Shown here piece after piece: positions 52,457-61,887 of a stretch of DNA of 64,000 bases (position 1 is its first letter; each line of letters opens with the position of its first letter). The DNA is from Pseudomonas sediminis (lineage in GTDB: Bacteria > Pseudomonadota > Gammaproteobacteria > Pseudomonadales > Pseudomonadaceae). Position numbers and translations under genes: made by a program. Location: assembly GCF_039555755.1 (NCBI RefSeq), contig NZ_CP154631.1:4030001-4094000 (forward strand), written 5' to 3'. The notes below the pieces were generated by a model. That model did no database searches. It saw nothing but the letters and a program-made list of their open reading frames with translations, and had not been told where the DNA came from.

Positions 52457-53479
52457 TTAATCCGTGGCCAGTTTCAGGGCCACTCGCCCGCGATTAGGGC
52501 AGGTTTCCATGTAGCGATGCGCTTCGACGAAGTCTTCGAAATCGAACACCTTATCGATCACCGGCGTCAGCAAACGGTCCGCCGTCATCTGGTTGATGTG
52601 CGTAAGTGCGCGCTGCACAGCATCATTGTTCGGCTCGATCCCCAGTTCCGGGCAGCCAGTGAAATCCAGCACGCAGTGACGGAAAAACTGCAGGTGCTTC
52701 TTGAAGGCTGCGCAGGCAGGAAATGCCGTGTCGTTGCCGCCATTAATACCGTACAGGATCAACTTGCCGCGCGGTGCAGCGATATCACCCAGTAGCTTCA
52801 TCTGCGGGCCGGCACACTGGTCGAGAATCACCTCGACACCCTTGCCCTCGGTGTAGCGCTCGACTTCCAGGACCAGGTCCTGCTCTTCGGTCGCGATCAC
52901 CTTGTCCGCACCCAGGCCACGCAGGAACTCGCGATCCTCCGAGGAACTGGTGGAGGCGATGACCTTGGCACCCAGTGCCTTGGCCAGTTGCACGGTTTGC
53001 GGCGCCATGCAGTGGCTAGCCTCGGTGATCAGTACATGCTGGCCGGGCTTCAGATGCGCGAGGTCGATCAGCGCCAGATAGCCGAACAGCAGGCTGGTGT
53101 AATGCACGCTGGCCTCGACCGGGCTGAGCACGTCGGGATAACGGGTCAGGGCGTGGCTGGGCATCAGCACCAGATCGCCCCAGGTCGGATAACGATTCGG
53201 CGTGCCCGCCGGGAAGCCGGCAACGGCGGCGCCGACGTCGAAGTTGCTCACGCCGTCACCCAGCGCGGCCACTGTACCGGCCAATTCAAAACCGGTGCCG
53301 GCCGGGAGCTTGGCCTGTTCGGACGCCAGGTTCTGCCGCCACAGCACGTCCTTCCAGCCCAGGCCGACTGCCTGCACACGCACCAAGACTTCGCCAGGGC
53401 CGGGCACAGGGGTCGGAACCTCTTCGTACTGGAGCACATCGGCATCGCCGAACTTATGAAAACGGATCATGCGGGACAT
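52457..53479 (-). CDS. mexS: Zinc-type quinone oxidoreductase MexS
   Basis: A 340-residue medium-chain dehydrogenase. GroES-like domain: MIRFHKFGDADVLQYEEVP, VGLGWKDVLWRQN and GTGFELAGTVAALG. Rossmann part: ALIDLAHLKPGQHVLITEAS and LAKALGAKVIASTSS. In P. aeruginosa the homologue mexS (qrh) lies next to and divergent from mexT, and its loss raises MexEF-OprN. The same layout here supports the name. It probably detoxifies an electrophile that would otherwise trigger MexT. The gene has no zinc-ligand set characteristic of true alcohol dehydrogenases. Confidence 0.88.
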   Translation of the reverse strand: MSRMIRFHKFGDADVLQYEEVPTPVPGPGEVLVRVQAVGLGWKDVLWRQNLASEQAKLPAGTGFELAGTVAALGDGVSNFDVGAAVAGFPAGTPNRYPTWGDLVLMPSHALTRYPDVLSPVEASVHYTSLLFGYLALIDLAHLKPGQHVLITEASHCMAPQTVQLAKALGAKVIASTSSSEDREFLRGLGADKVIATEEQDLVLEVERYTEGKGVEVILDQCAGPQMKLLGDIAAPRGKLILYGINGGNDTAFPACAAFKKHLQFFRHCVLDFTGCPELGIEPNNDAVQRALTHINQMTADRLLTPVIDKVFDFEDFVEAHRYMETCPNRGRVALKLATD

Positions 53480-53553
53480 CGCTTACCTCGAGCTTGATCG
53501 CGGATTAACACTTCAATGACTGTGGACTCTATCCGCTGTGCGGCGGCGACACT

Positions 53554-53578
53554 ATCAGACTCTATCGATAGTCTTCAT
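53554..53578. promoter_or_regulatory. MexT (nod-box-like) site between mexS and mexT
   Basis: ATCA-GACTCT-ATCGAT-AGTC-TTCAT resembles the published MexT site ATCA-N5-GTCGAT-N4-ACYAT with one extra spacer base. Its CTATCGATAG core is palindromic. It lies 75 bp before mexS and 120 bp before mexT. Confidence 0.62.
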
Positions 53579-53697
53579 GCCTGTCAGTGATTCAGCAGCT
53601 TTCAATCCGCTGCACACTGCCCGTACTATTGCCTGGGCAAAGGCTCTCATTTGCAGCGCCGCGCTGACAAGGCCCGTATCCCTCGAATGGTACCCGG

Positions 53698-54612
53698 ATG
53701 AACCGCAACGACCTGCGCCGCCTCGATCTGAACCTGTTGATTGTCTTCGAGACCTTGATGCACGAGCGCAGCGTGACGCGAGCAGCGGAGAAGCTGTTTC
53801 TCGGCCAGCCCGCCATCAGTGCGGCGCTGGCTCGTCTGCGTACCCTGTTCGATGACCCACTGTTCGTGCGTACCGGGCGCAGCATGGAACCGACACCGCG
53901 CGCGCAGGAGATCTTCGCCCTGCTCTCGCCGGCGCTGGACTCGATCTCCACTGCTGTCAGCCGCGCCGCCGACTTCGATCCTGCCACCAGCAAAGCGATA
54001 TTTCGCATCGGCCTGTCCGATGACGTCGAGTTCGCCCTGCTGCCCGCCCTCCTGCGCCGTCTGCGCGCTGAAGCCCCCGGCGTGGTGCTGGTGATTCGCC
54101 GCACCAACTACCTGATGATGCCGGGGCTGTTGGCTTCAGGCGAAATCTCGGTGGGCGTCGCCTACACCGAGGAACTTCCGGCCAACGCCAAGCGCAAGAT
54201 TCTCCGCCGCAGCAAGGCCAAACTGCTGCGTGCCGACACCGTACCCGGTGCGCTCAGCCTTGATGATTATTGCGCGCGCCCGCATGCGCTGGTGTCCTTC
54301 GCCGGCGACCTCACCGGCTTCATCGACGATGAACTGGCCAAGGTCGGGCGTGAGCGCCACATCGTACTGGCCGTTCCGCAGTTCAACGGTCTGGCCACCC
54401 TGCTGGCGGAAACCGATATCGTCGCCAGCGTGCCGGATTACACCGCCGCTGCCTTGACCGCAGCCGGCGGCCTGCGCGCCGAGGATCTGCCGCTGGAAAC
54501 GCAGACCTTCGAGCTGCACATGGCCTGGCGCGGCGCCCAAGACAATGACCCGGCCGAGCGCTGGCTACGTTCGCGTATTCAGATGTTCTGCGGCGACCCG
54601 GATAGCCTTTGA
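53698..54612 (+). CDS. mexT: LysR-type regulator MexT
   Basis: A 304-residue LysR regulator that activates mexEF-oprN. The sequence follows P. aeruginosa MexT closely: LDLNLLIVFETLMHERSVTR, AAEKLFLGQPAISAALARLR, GLSDDVEFALLPALLRRLRA and AWRGAQDNDPAERWLRSRI, including length. The winged helix-turn-helix occupies about residues 8-65 and the effector domain the rest. The frame is complete, whereas many P. aeruginosa strains carry small inactivating changes here. The activity state cannot be told by sequence. Confidence 0.95.
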   Translation: MNRNDLRRLDLNLLIVFETLMHERSVTRAAEKLFLGQPAISAALARLRTLFDDPLFVRTGRSMEPTPRAQEIFALLSPALDSISTAVSRAADFDPATSKAIFRIGLSDDVEFALLPALLRRLRAEAPGVVLVIRRTNYLMMPGLLASGEISVGVAYTEELPANAKRKILRRSKAKLLRADTVPGALSLDDYCARPHALVSFAGDLTGFIDDELAKVGRERHIVLAVPQFNGLATLLAETDIVASVPDYTAAALTAAGGLRAEDLPLETQTFELHMAWRGAQDNDPAERWLRSRIQMFCGDPDSL

Positions 54613-54696
54613 TAAATATCTGGAAACGCACCATCCAAGTGTCTCCAGGAACCTTGGTGCACCCTCATAGATCAAAATTGATATAAGTCCGTCTTT

Positions 54697-54720
54697 ATCA
54701 TTCCCGATGATGTTCAAATT
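54697..54720 (+). promoter_or_regulatory. Possible MexT site upstream of mexE
   Basis: ATCA-TTCCC-GATGAT-GTTC-AAATT lies 78 bp before mexE. It keeps the ATCA, G-GAT and final T of the MexT site. The match is partial, so the call is tentative. Confidence 0.45.
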
Positions 54721-54797
54721 CATGGCATTCGATTCGTAGCCCTCCAAGTCTCGTCGCAGACTCCGCCAATCCACAAATCCGACTGGCGGAGTCACCC

Positions 54798-56036
54798 ATG
54801 GAACAGCAGCACAAGTACATCTGGATATTCCCCCTGGCCCTCGCCGGCGTCCTCGCACTCAGCGGCTGCGAACAGGCTGAGCAGAGTCAGGCGCAAATGC
54901 CCGCACCCAAGGTCAGCGTTGCCGAAGTGATCGAGCAGCCGATCAACGAATGGGACGAGTTCACCGGGCGCCTCGAAGCACCGCAGTCCGTCGAAATCCG
55001 CCCACGCGTCTCCGGTTACATCGACAAGGTCGCCTTCGACGAAGGCACGCTGGTGAAGAAAGGCAATCTGCTGTTCCAGATCGACCCGCGTCCGTTCCAG
55101 GCCGAGGTCAAACGCCTCGAAGCCCAACTGCAACAGGCCCGCGCCAGCCAGGCCCGTGCCGCCAACGAAGCCCGCCGCGGCGAACGCCTGCGCCAGAGCA
55201 ACGCCATCTCCGCAGAATTGGCCGATGCTCGCGCCAGCGCCGCCACCGAAGCTCAGGCTCAGGTCGCCGCAATCGCCGCCGAGTTGGAAAACGCCCGCCT
55301 CAACCTCAGTTTCACCCGCATCACTGCGCCCATCGACGGTCGCGTAAGCCGCGCCGAAATCACCGAAGGCAACCTGGTCGGTGCCGGCGAGAGCCTGCTG
55401 ACCTCGGTGGTCTCCACCGACAAGGTCTACGCCTACTTCGATGCCGATGAGCGCGCCTTCCTCAAGTATGTCGAGCTGGCCCGTCAGTCCGGCTCCGACG
55501 CCCGTGGTGCCAGCCCGGTATACCTCGGTCTGTCCGATGAAGCCGGCCACCCGCATCTGGGCCAGCTGGACTTTCTCGACAACCAGGTCAACCCGCGTAC
55601 CGGCACCATTCGTGGTCGCGCCGTATTCGACAATCAGGACGGCCGTTTTACCCCGGGCCTGTACGCGCGCCTGAAGCTGGTGGGCAGCAAGCCCTACGCC
55701 GCCACTCTGATCAAGGACGAAGCCGTCGGCACCGACCTGGGCAAGAAGTACGTGTTGGTGCTGGGCGACAATAACGCCGTGGCCTATCGCACCATCGAGC
55801 TGGGTTCGAAGCTCGAAGGCCTGCGCATCGTCCGCAGCGGCCTGAGCAAGGGCGAGAAGATCGTGGTCAACGGTCTGCAGCGCGCCATGCCCGGCGCCAC
55901 CGTCGACCCGCAACCCGTGGCCATGGCCGATGACAGCACCCTCGAGCAACTGGCGCGCCTGCGTCAGGCCGTCGATGCAAGCCAGGCCCCGCGTATCGCC
56001 GCCGACCACATCGACGCTCGCGCGCCGCGCGGCTGA
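54798..56036 (+). CDS. mexE: RND efflux membrane-fusion lipoprotein MexE
   Basis: A 412-residue periplasmic adaptor. The signal ends in the lipobox LSGC (Cys29), followed by the barrel-sandwich, lipoyl (SVEIRPRVSGYIDKVAFDEG and FTRITAPIDGRVSRAEITEG) and beta-barrel domains. ATG 54798 follows GGCGGAG. It joins MexF to OprN for export of chloramphenicol, trimethoprim, quinolones and related compounds, as known for the P. aeruginosa pump. It is 28 bp from mexF and forms one operon with mexF and oprN. Confidence 0.94.
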   Translation: MEQQHKYIWIFPLALAGVLALSGCEQAEQSQAQMPAPKVSVAEVIEQPINEWDEFTGRLEAPQSVEIRPRVSGYIDKVAFDEGTLVKKGNLLFQIDPRPFQAEVKRLEAQLQQARASQARAANEARRGERLRQSNAISAELADARASAATEAQAQVAAIAAELENARLNLSFTRITAPIDGRVSRAEITEGNLVGAGESLLTSVVSTDKVYAYFDADERAFLKYVELARQSGSDARGASPVYLGLSDEAGHPHLGQLDFLDNQVNPRTGTIRGRAVFDNQDGRFTPGLYARLKLVGSKPYAATLIKDEAVGTDLGKKYVLVLGDNNAVAYRTIELGSKLEGLRIVRSGLSKGEKIVVNGLQRAMPGATVDPQPVAMADDSTLEQLARLRQAVDASQAPRIAADHIDARAPRG

Positions 56037-56064
56037 TAACGCCTGCGCGACTTGAGGAACCCCC

Positions 56065-59000
56065 ATGAATTTCTCGCAATTCTTTATCCAGCGGCCGATC
56101 TTCGCCGCCGTGCTGTCGCTGCTGATCCTGATTGGCGGCGCCATCTCGCTGTTTCAACTGCCGATAAGTGAATACCCGGAGGTGGTGCCGCCGACCGTGG
56201 TGGTGCGTGCCGACTTCCCCGGTGCCAACCCCAAGGTGATCGGTGAAACTGTTGCCTCGCCGCTGGAACAGGCCATCGTCGGCGTCGAGGGCATGCTCTA
56301 CATGTCGTCACAATCGACCATCGATGGCCGCCTGACGCTGACCGTGACCTTCGCTCTGGGTACCGATCTGGACAACGCCCAGGTGCAGGTACAGAACCGC
56401 GTCACCCGCACCATGCCGACCCTGCCTACCGAGGTGCAGCGTCTCGGTGTGACCGTGGATAAGGCCTCCCCGGACCTGACCATGGTGGTGCACCTGACCT
56501 CACCGGATCAGCGCTACGACATGCTCTACCTGTCCAACTACGCCGCGCTCAACGTCAAGGACGAGCTGGCGCGCCTGGATGGTGTGGGCGACGTGCAGCT
56601 GTTCGGCATGGGCAACTACTCGCTGCGCGTCTGGCTGGATCCGAACAAGGTGGCCTCGCGTGGCCTGACCGCTACCGATGTGGTCACCGCCATTCGTGAG
56701 CAGAACCGCCAGGTCGCCGCTGGTGCCCTCGGCGCGCCGCCTTCCGATGCCGGCAACAGCTTCCAGCTGTCGATCAACGCCCAAGGCCGCCTGGTCAGCG
56801 AGGAAGAGTTCGAGAACATCATCATCCGCGTCGGTGACAACGGCGAGATTACCCGTCTGCGCGACATTGCCCGCGTCGAGCTGGGCTCCAACCAGTACGC
56901 CCTGCGCTCGTTGCTGGACAACCAGCCGGCGGTCGCCATCCCGGTGTTCCAACGTCCCGGCTCCAACGCCATCGATATTTCCGACTCGGTGCGCGAACGC
57001 ATGGCCGAGCTGAAACAAAGCTTTCCGCAGGGCATGGACTACGAGATCGTCTACGACCCGACCATCTTCGTGCGTGGTTCCATCGAAGCGGTGGTGCATA
57101 CCCTGCTCGAAGCCATCGTGCTGGTGGTGCTGGTGGTGATCCTGTTCCTGCAAACCTGGCGCGCTTCGATCATCCCGCTGGCCGCCGTGCCGGTCTCGCT
57201 GATCGGCACCTTCGCGGTGATGCACCTGTTCGGCTTCTCGCTCAACGCCCTGTCACTGTTCGGTCTGGTGCTGGCCATCGGCATCGTGGTGGACGATGCC
57301 ATCGTCGTGGTGGAGAACGTCGAACGCAATATCGCCCTGGGCAAGTCGCCGGTAGACGCTACCCGGCAGGCGATGAAGGAGGTGACCGGCCCTATCGTCG
57401 CCACCGCCCTGGTGCTGTGCGCCGTGTTCATCCCGACGGCCTTCATTTCCGGCCTTACCGGGCAGTTCTACCAGCAGTTCGCGCTGACCATCGCCATTTC
57501 CACGGTGATCTCGGCAATCAACTCGCTGACCCTGTCGCCAGCACTCGCTGCCATCCTGCTCAAGGATCACCACGCGCCGAAAGATGCCTTCTCGCGTGGG
57601 CTCGACAACCTATTCGGTGGTTGGCTGTTCGCCCCGTTCAACCGCATGTTCGAGCGCGCCAGCAACCGTTACGTCGGCACCGTGCGTCGCGTGCTGCGTG
57701 GTAGCAGCATCGCCATGCTGATTTATGGTGGCCTGCTGGTACTCGGCTACCTGGGTTTCTCCAGCACTCCGGCCGGCTTCGTGCCGCAGCAGGACAAGCA
57801 GTACCTGGTGGCCTTCGCCCAACTGCCGGACGCCGCGACGCTGGATCGCACCGAAACAGTCATCAAGCGCATGAGCGAGATCGCCGGCCAGCATCCGGGG
57901 GTGGAAAACACCGTGGCTTTCCCTGGCCTGTCGATCAACGGCTTCACCAACAGCCCCAACAGCGGCATCGTTTTCACCCCGCTCAAGCCTTTTGATGAAC
58001 GCACCGATCCGTCGTTGAGCGCCACGGCTATCGCCGCCGAACTCAATGCGCAGTTCGCCGATATTCAGGACGCCTACATCGCCATCTTCCCGCCGCCACC
58101 GGTACAGGGGCTGGGCACCATCGGCGGCTTCCGCCTGCAGATTCAGGATCGCGGCAACCTGGGCTACGAAGAGCTGTATACGCAGACCCAGAACATCCTC
58201 AACAAGGCCCGGCAGTTGCCGGAGCTGAACCCGATGTCGGTGTTCACCAGCTATCAGGTCAACGTGCCGCCGGTCGATGCCGCCATCGACCGGGAGAAGG
58301 CCAAGACCCATGGCGTGGCCATCAGCGACATCTTCGACACCTTGCAGGTGTACCTGGGCTCGCTGTATGCCAACGACTTCAACCGCTTCGGCCGTACCTA
58401 CCAGGTCAACGTCCAGGCTGACCAGCAGTTCCGCCTGGAGCCGGAGCAGATCGGCCAGCTCAAGGTGCGCAACAACCGTGGCGAGATGGTGCCGCTGTCG
58501 ACCTTCGTCAAGGTCGATGACAGCGCAGGCCCGGATCGGGTGATGCACTACAACGGCTTCCTCACTGCCGAGATCAACGGTGCCGCCGCGCCGGGCTACA
58601 GCTCGGGCCAGGCCGAGGCGGCCATAGCCAAATTGCTGGAAGAAGAACTGCCAATCGGCATGACCTTCGAGTGGACCGATCTGACCTACCAGCAGATTCT
58701 CGCCGGCAATACCGCGATCTTCATCTTCCCGCTCTGCGTGCTGCTGGCGTTCCTGGTGCTGGCGGCTCAGTACGAAAGCTGGAGTCTGCCGCTGGCGGTG
58801 ATCCTGATCGTACCGACCGTACTGCTCGCCGCCATCACCGGCGTAATTATGGCCGGCATCGACAACAACATCTTCACCCAGATCGGCCTGATCGTGCTGG
58901 TGGGCCTGGCCTGCAAGAACGCCATTCTGCTGGTGGAGTTCGCCAAGGACAAACAGGAAGAAGGCATGGATCGCGTCGCTGCCGTGCTGGAAGCCTGCCG

Positions 59001-59244
59001 CCTGCGTCTGCGCCCGATCCTGATGACCTCCATCGCCTTCATCATGGGCGTGGTGCCACTGGTTCTCTCCTCCGGTGCCGGAGCCGAGATGCGCCATGCC
59101 ATGGGCGTGGCGGTGTTCAGCGGGATGATCGGCGTGACCTTCTTCGGCCTGCTGCTGACGCCGGTGTTCTATGTCCTGATCCGTGGTTTCGTGGAAAAAC
59201 GCGCAGCCCGCAAAGCCGTCAGCCTGCGGGAGTCGCATGCATGA
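56065..59244 (+). CDS. mexF: RND multidrug transporter MexF
   Basis: A 1059-residue hydrophobe/amphiphile-efflux RND pump. Twelve membrane segments and two large periplasmic loops are present. Proton-relay residues lie in GIVVDDAIVVVENVERN (Asp-Asp), and the family sequence GLACKNAILLVEFAKD is kept. It starts MNFSQFFIQRPIFAAVLS, typical of MexF/MexB-type pumps. The stop overlaps the oprN start by 4 bp. It exports drugs and precursors of the quinolone signal in P. aeruginosa. The gene is complete. Confidence 0.95.
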   Translation: MNFSQFFIQRPIFAAVLSLLILIGGAISLFQLPISEYPEVVPPTVVVRADFPGANPKVIGETVASPLEQAIVGVEGMLYMSSQSTIDGRLTLTVTFALGTDLDNAQVQVQNRVTRTMPTLPTEVQRLGVTVDKASPDLTMVVHLTSPDQRYDMLYLSNYAALNVKDELARLDGVGDVQLFGMGNYSLRVWLDPNKVASRGLTATDVVTAIREQNRQVAAGALGAPPSDAGNSFQLSINAQGRLVSEEEFENIIIRVGDNGEITRLRDIARVELGSNQYALRSLLDNQPAVAIPVFQRPGSNAIDISDSVRERMAELKQSFPQGMDYEIVYDPTIFVRGSIEAVVHTLLEAIVLVVLVVILFLQTWRASIIPLAAVPVSLIGTFAVMHLFGFSLNALSLFGLVLAIGIVVDDAIVVVENVERNIALGKSPVDATRQAMKEVTGPIVATALVLCAVFIPTAFISGLTGQFYQQFALTIAISTVISAINSLTLSPALAAILLKDHHAPKDAFSRGLDNLFGGWLFAPFNRMFERASNRYVGTVRRVLRGSSIAMLIYGGLLVLGYLGFSSTPAGFVPQQDKQYLVAFAQLPDAATLDRTETVIKRMSEIAGQHPGVENTVAFPGLSINGFTNSPNSGIVFTPLKPFDERTDPSLSATAIAAELNAQFADIQDAYIAIFPPPPVQGLGTIGGFRLQIQDRGNLGYEELYTQTQNILNKARQLPELNPMSVFTSYQVNVPPVDAAIDREKAKTHGVAISDIFDTLQVYLGSLYANDFNRFGRTYQVNVQADQQFRLEPEQIGQLKVRNNRGEMVPLSTFVKVDDSAGPDRVMHYNGFLTAEINGAAAPGYSSGQAEAAIAKLLEEELPIGMTFEWTDLTYQQILAGNTAIFIFPLCVLLAFLVLAAQYESWSLPLAVILIVPTVLLAAITGVIMAGIDNNIFTQIGLIVLVGLACKNAILLVEFAKDKQEEGMDRVAAVLEACRLRLRPILMTSIAFIMGVVPLVLSSGAGAEMRHAMGVAVFSGMIGVTFFGLLLTPVFYVLIRGFVEKRAARKAVSLRESHA

Positions 59245-60629
59245 AAGCCTTTGCCCCCGCTCTGCTGACCCTGGCGCTATCGGCCTGCGCCGTCGGCCCT
59301 GACTACCGGGCACCTGCTACCGAGCCCGCGCGCTTCAAGGCGCTGGAGGCGGCCGAGTACGACCGCAGCCGCTTCGAAGCCACCTGGTGGCAGCAGTTCG
59401 ACGACCCGACGCTGAACCAACTGGTGCAGCGCTCGCTTGCGGACAACCGCGAGTTGCGCGTGGCGTTCAACCGCCTGCGTGCAGCGCGGGCGATTCGTGA
59501 TGACGTGGCCAACGACCGCCTGCCCACCGTTACCAGCCGCGCCAGTGGTGAGTTCGGCAAGGCCCAGCAGCCCCCGACCACGGACGAGCGCGTTCGTCAG
59601 GAACGCTACGACCTGGGCCTGGACATGGCCTGGGAAGTGGATCTGTTCGGTCGCATCCAGCGCCAGTTGGAAGCCAGCGAGGCGCGCCTCGAAGTGGCCG
59701 AAGCCGACTATTACCAGTTGCAGGTCAGCCTGATCGCCGAGTTGGTCGATGCCTACGGCACCCTGCGCGGTGCGCAACTGCGCGAGCGCATCGCCCGCGA
59801 CAACCTGAAGAACCAGCAGCACTCACGCGCCATCACCGAGCAGTTGCGCGATGCCGGGGTCGGCACCGAGCTCGATGTGCTACGTGCCGACGCACGCCTG
59901 GCCGACACCGAGGCCAGCCTGCCGCAACTGCAGGCGCAACAGGTACGGGCGCAGAACCGTATCGCCACCCTGCTCGGCCAACGCCCGGAGCAATTGCAGA
60001 TCGATCTGTCGCCCAAACCGCTACCGGTGATTGCCAAGGCGTTGCCCATCGGCAACCCGGGCGAACTGTTGCGCCGCCGCCCGGATATCCAGGCGGCTGA
60101 ACGACAGCTGGCAGCGGCGACCGCTGAGGTGGGTGTGGCGACGGCAGACCTGTTCCCGCGGGTCAGCCTCTCCGGCTTTCTAGGCTTCACCGCTGGTCGT
60201 GGCTCGCTACTGGGCGCCTCGGCGGCGCGGGCCTGGGGCGTAGCGCCGAGCATCAGCTGGGCGGCGTTCGATCTGGGCAGCGTGCGCGCCCGTCTGCGGG
60301 GAGCCGAAGCCGAAGCCGACGGTGCTCTGGCGCAATACGAGCAGCAGGTACTGCTGGCCCTGGAAGAATCGGAAAACGCCTTCAGCGATTACGGTAAACG
60401 CCAGCAACGTCTGATCGCCCTGGTTCGCCAGGCTGAAGCCAGCCGTGCGGCAGCGGATCAGGCCGCGATTCGCTATCGCGAAGGCACAACGGATTTTCTC
60501 GTGTTGCTAGATGCCGAACGCGAACGCCTGGCTGCCGAAGATGCCCAGGCAGTGGCCGAAGTCGAGCTGTACAGCGGCATCGTCGCTATCTACAAGGCGC
60601 TCGGCGGTGGCTGGCAACCGCCGGCCTGA
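59241..60629 (+). CDS. oprN: RND efflux outer-membrane lipoprotein OprN
   Basis: A 462-residue NodT-type outer-membrane channel. The signal ends in LSAC, a lipobox with Cys16. The two OEP repeats are visible (DDPTLNQLVQRSLADNRELR, VEVDLFGRIQRQLEASEARL-like sequence, and a second from NPGELLRRRPDIQAAERQL). ATG 59241 is inside mexF and the overlap is 4 bp (ATGA). A much longer open frame from 58671 is only an extension across mexF. It closes the mexEF-oprN operon and is followed by a terminator. Confidence 0.94.
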   Translation: MKAFAPALLTLALSACAVGPDYRAPATEPARFKALEAAEYDRSRFEATWWQQFDDPTLNQLVQRSLADNRELRVAFNRLRAARAIRDDVANDRLPTVTSRASGEFGKAQQPPTTDERVRQERYDLGLDMAWEVDLFGRIQRQLEASEARLEVAEADYYQLQVSLIAELVDAYGTLRGAQLRERIARDNLKNQQHSRAITEQLRDAGVGTELDVLRADARLADTEASLPQLQAQQVRAQNRIATLLGQRPEQLQIDLSPKPLPVIAKALPIGNPGELLRRRPDIQAAERQLAAATAEVGVATADLFPRVSLSGFLGFTAGRGSLLGASAARAWGVAPSISWAAFDLGSVRARLRGAEAEADGALAQYEQQVLLALEESENAFSDYGKRQQRLIALVRQAEASRAAADQAAIRYREGTTDFLVLLDAERERLAAEDAQAVAEVELYSGIVAIYKALGGGWQPPA

Positions 60630-60669
60630 ACCCTCTCTCCAGGGAGCGGCCCAGCTCCGCTGCTCCTTT

Positions 60670-60706
60670 AGCCCTGGTCGCGCCTGGCGTGTCCGGGGCT
60701 TTTTTA
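60670..60706 (+). terminator. Rho-independent terminator of mexEF-oprN
   Basis: AGCCCTGG at 60670 pairs with CCGGGGCT ending at 60700, with one mismatch, and is followed by T5-6. It lies 41 bp after the oprN stop. Confidence 0.8.
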
Positions 60707-60726
60707 TGCGACGCCGTGAAGCCCTT

Positions 60727-61600
60727 TCACGCGCTCTGGTCGCACTCGACGCGGTTACGTCCACCTTGTTTGGCCCGGTACAGGGCTGCATCGGCCCGTT
60801 GCAGAAGCTGCTGCGGATCCCCTCCCGCAGTGGTCTGCATCGCGGCCACGCCAATGCTCAGGGTGACGCGAGCGTAGGGCGAGCCGCTATGGGCAAGGTT
60901 CAGACTAGCCATGGCGGCGATCAGTTTTTCGGCCCGTTGCAGCGCGCCGGCCAACGCGGTGCCCGGCGCCAGGAAGACGAACTCCTCCCCTCCGTAGCGG
61001 GCAACGAAATCCGTCGAGCGCGCCAGCGTCGCCGCCAGTGTCTGCGCGTTCTGACGCAAACAAGCATCGCCTGCCGGGTGCCCGTAGAGGTCGTTGTAGG
61101 CCTTGAACCAATCCACATCCATGATGGCCAGCGCCCGCGGCGCAGCATTGCGTTGCCCCTGTCACCATTGTCGCGTGAGTTCGGCATCGAACTGCCGGCG
61201 GTTGCCGATATTCGTCAATGCGTCGGTCACGCTGAGATTTTCCAGGCGTTGATTGAGTCGCTGCAGTTCCTGCGTGCGTTCCTGCACACGCTGCCCCAGT
61301 TCACGCTCGGAGCGCTGCAGGGTCTCTACCAGTTGTGCCTGGGTTTGCAGCAGTTGCGCCTGGGTGCGCGTCTTTTCCTGACGCATGACGTTGATGCGGT
61401 CGGCCAGGGCAAAGGCCAGCAGGAGCATCTCCAGCGATGAGCCCAACTGCAGACCATCGACGGTGAATACGTTGTTCGGTAGCACGCCCATGACACGCAG
61501 CGTGGTGGTGGCGCCACCGAGTATCAGCAGGCCAAAGGCTGCAAGGAAAAAATAGGCGCTGCGCTGACGAGTGCGATGGCGAATATCGCCAACGCCGTGA
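60727..61600 (-). pseudogene. Decayed 7TM/GGDEF diguanylate cyclase
   Basis: The GGDEF domain itself looks intact in sequence (LSVTDALTNIGNRRQFDAEL, IMDVDWFKAYNDLYGHPAGD and the active-site YGGEEF). However, an in-frame TGA at 61162-61164 splits it just after LTRQW. Removing the stop restores WxQGQRNAAPRALAIMDVDW without any frame change, so it is a point nonsense mutation, likely CGA to TGA. Farther upstream the membrane part (LAAFGLLILGGATTTLRVMG) loses its frame near 61565, and homology ends near 61600. The protein would have made cyclic di-GMP; it no longer can. Confidence 0.78.
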
Positions 61601-61604
61601 GCAG

Positions 61605-61887
61605 GTTGAACATTCGGGTGTTTTCCGTGGCCGGCAACAAGATGTTCGCCATTATCGATTCACTCGGTGAGGGGCTGGCCTTCAAGGTCGATGCTGACCT
61701 GTTTCTCGGCTATATCGACCGCCCCGGCATCCGCCCTGCCCCTTACCTGGCTCGCGCTCGCTGGATCAGCATGAATGCGCGGCAATTGCCGCTCGGCGAC
61801 GACGAGCTGCGCCAACTGCTGACGCGCTCGCATCAACTGGTGGTTCGCAAACTGCCAAAACGTCTGCAGCCGGGGTTGCTGCTATAA
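61605..61887 (+). pseudogene. MmcQ/YjbR-family C-terminal fragment
   Basis: About 90 residues fit the YjbR/MmcQ fold: VFSVAGNKMFAI, LAFKVDADLFLGYIDRPGIR, APYLARARWISMNARQLPLG and DDELRQLLTRSHQLVVRKLP. The first 30-35 residues of the family are missing, and the sequence before 61605 belongs to the membrane part of the opposed GGDEF gene. A deletion therefore fused two converging gene ends. A start at 61576 could still express the fragment. Confidence 0.7.

Noticed and set aside
54792-56144. 450-residue minus-strand protein
   Set aside because: Antisense of mexE with low-complexity Gly/Ala composition.
58671-59240. 190-residue extension of OprN
   Set aside because: The upstream frame overlaps mexF and lacks a signal; the lipoprotein signal begins at 59241.
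57610-59313. 567-residue minus-strand protein
   Set aside because: It lies wholly opposite mexF, has no recognisable motif, and reflects GC-rich codon structure.
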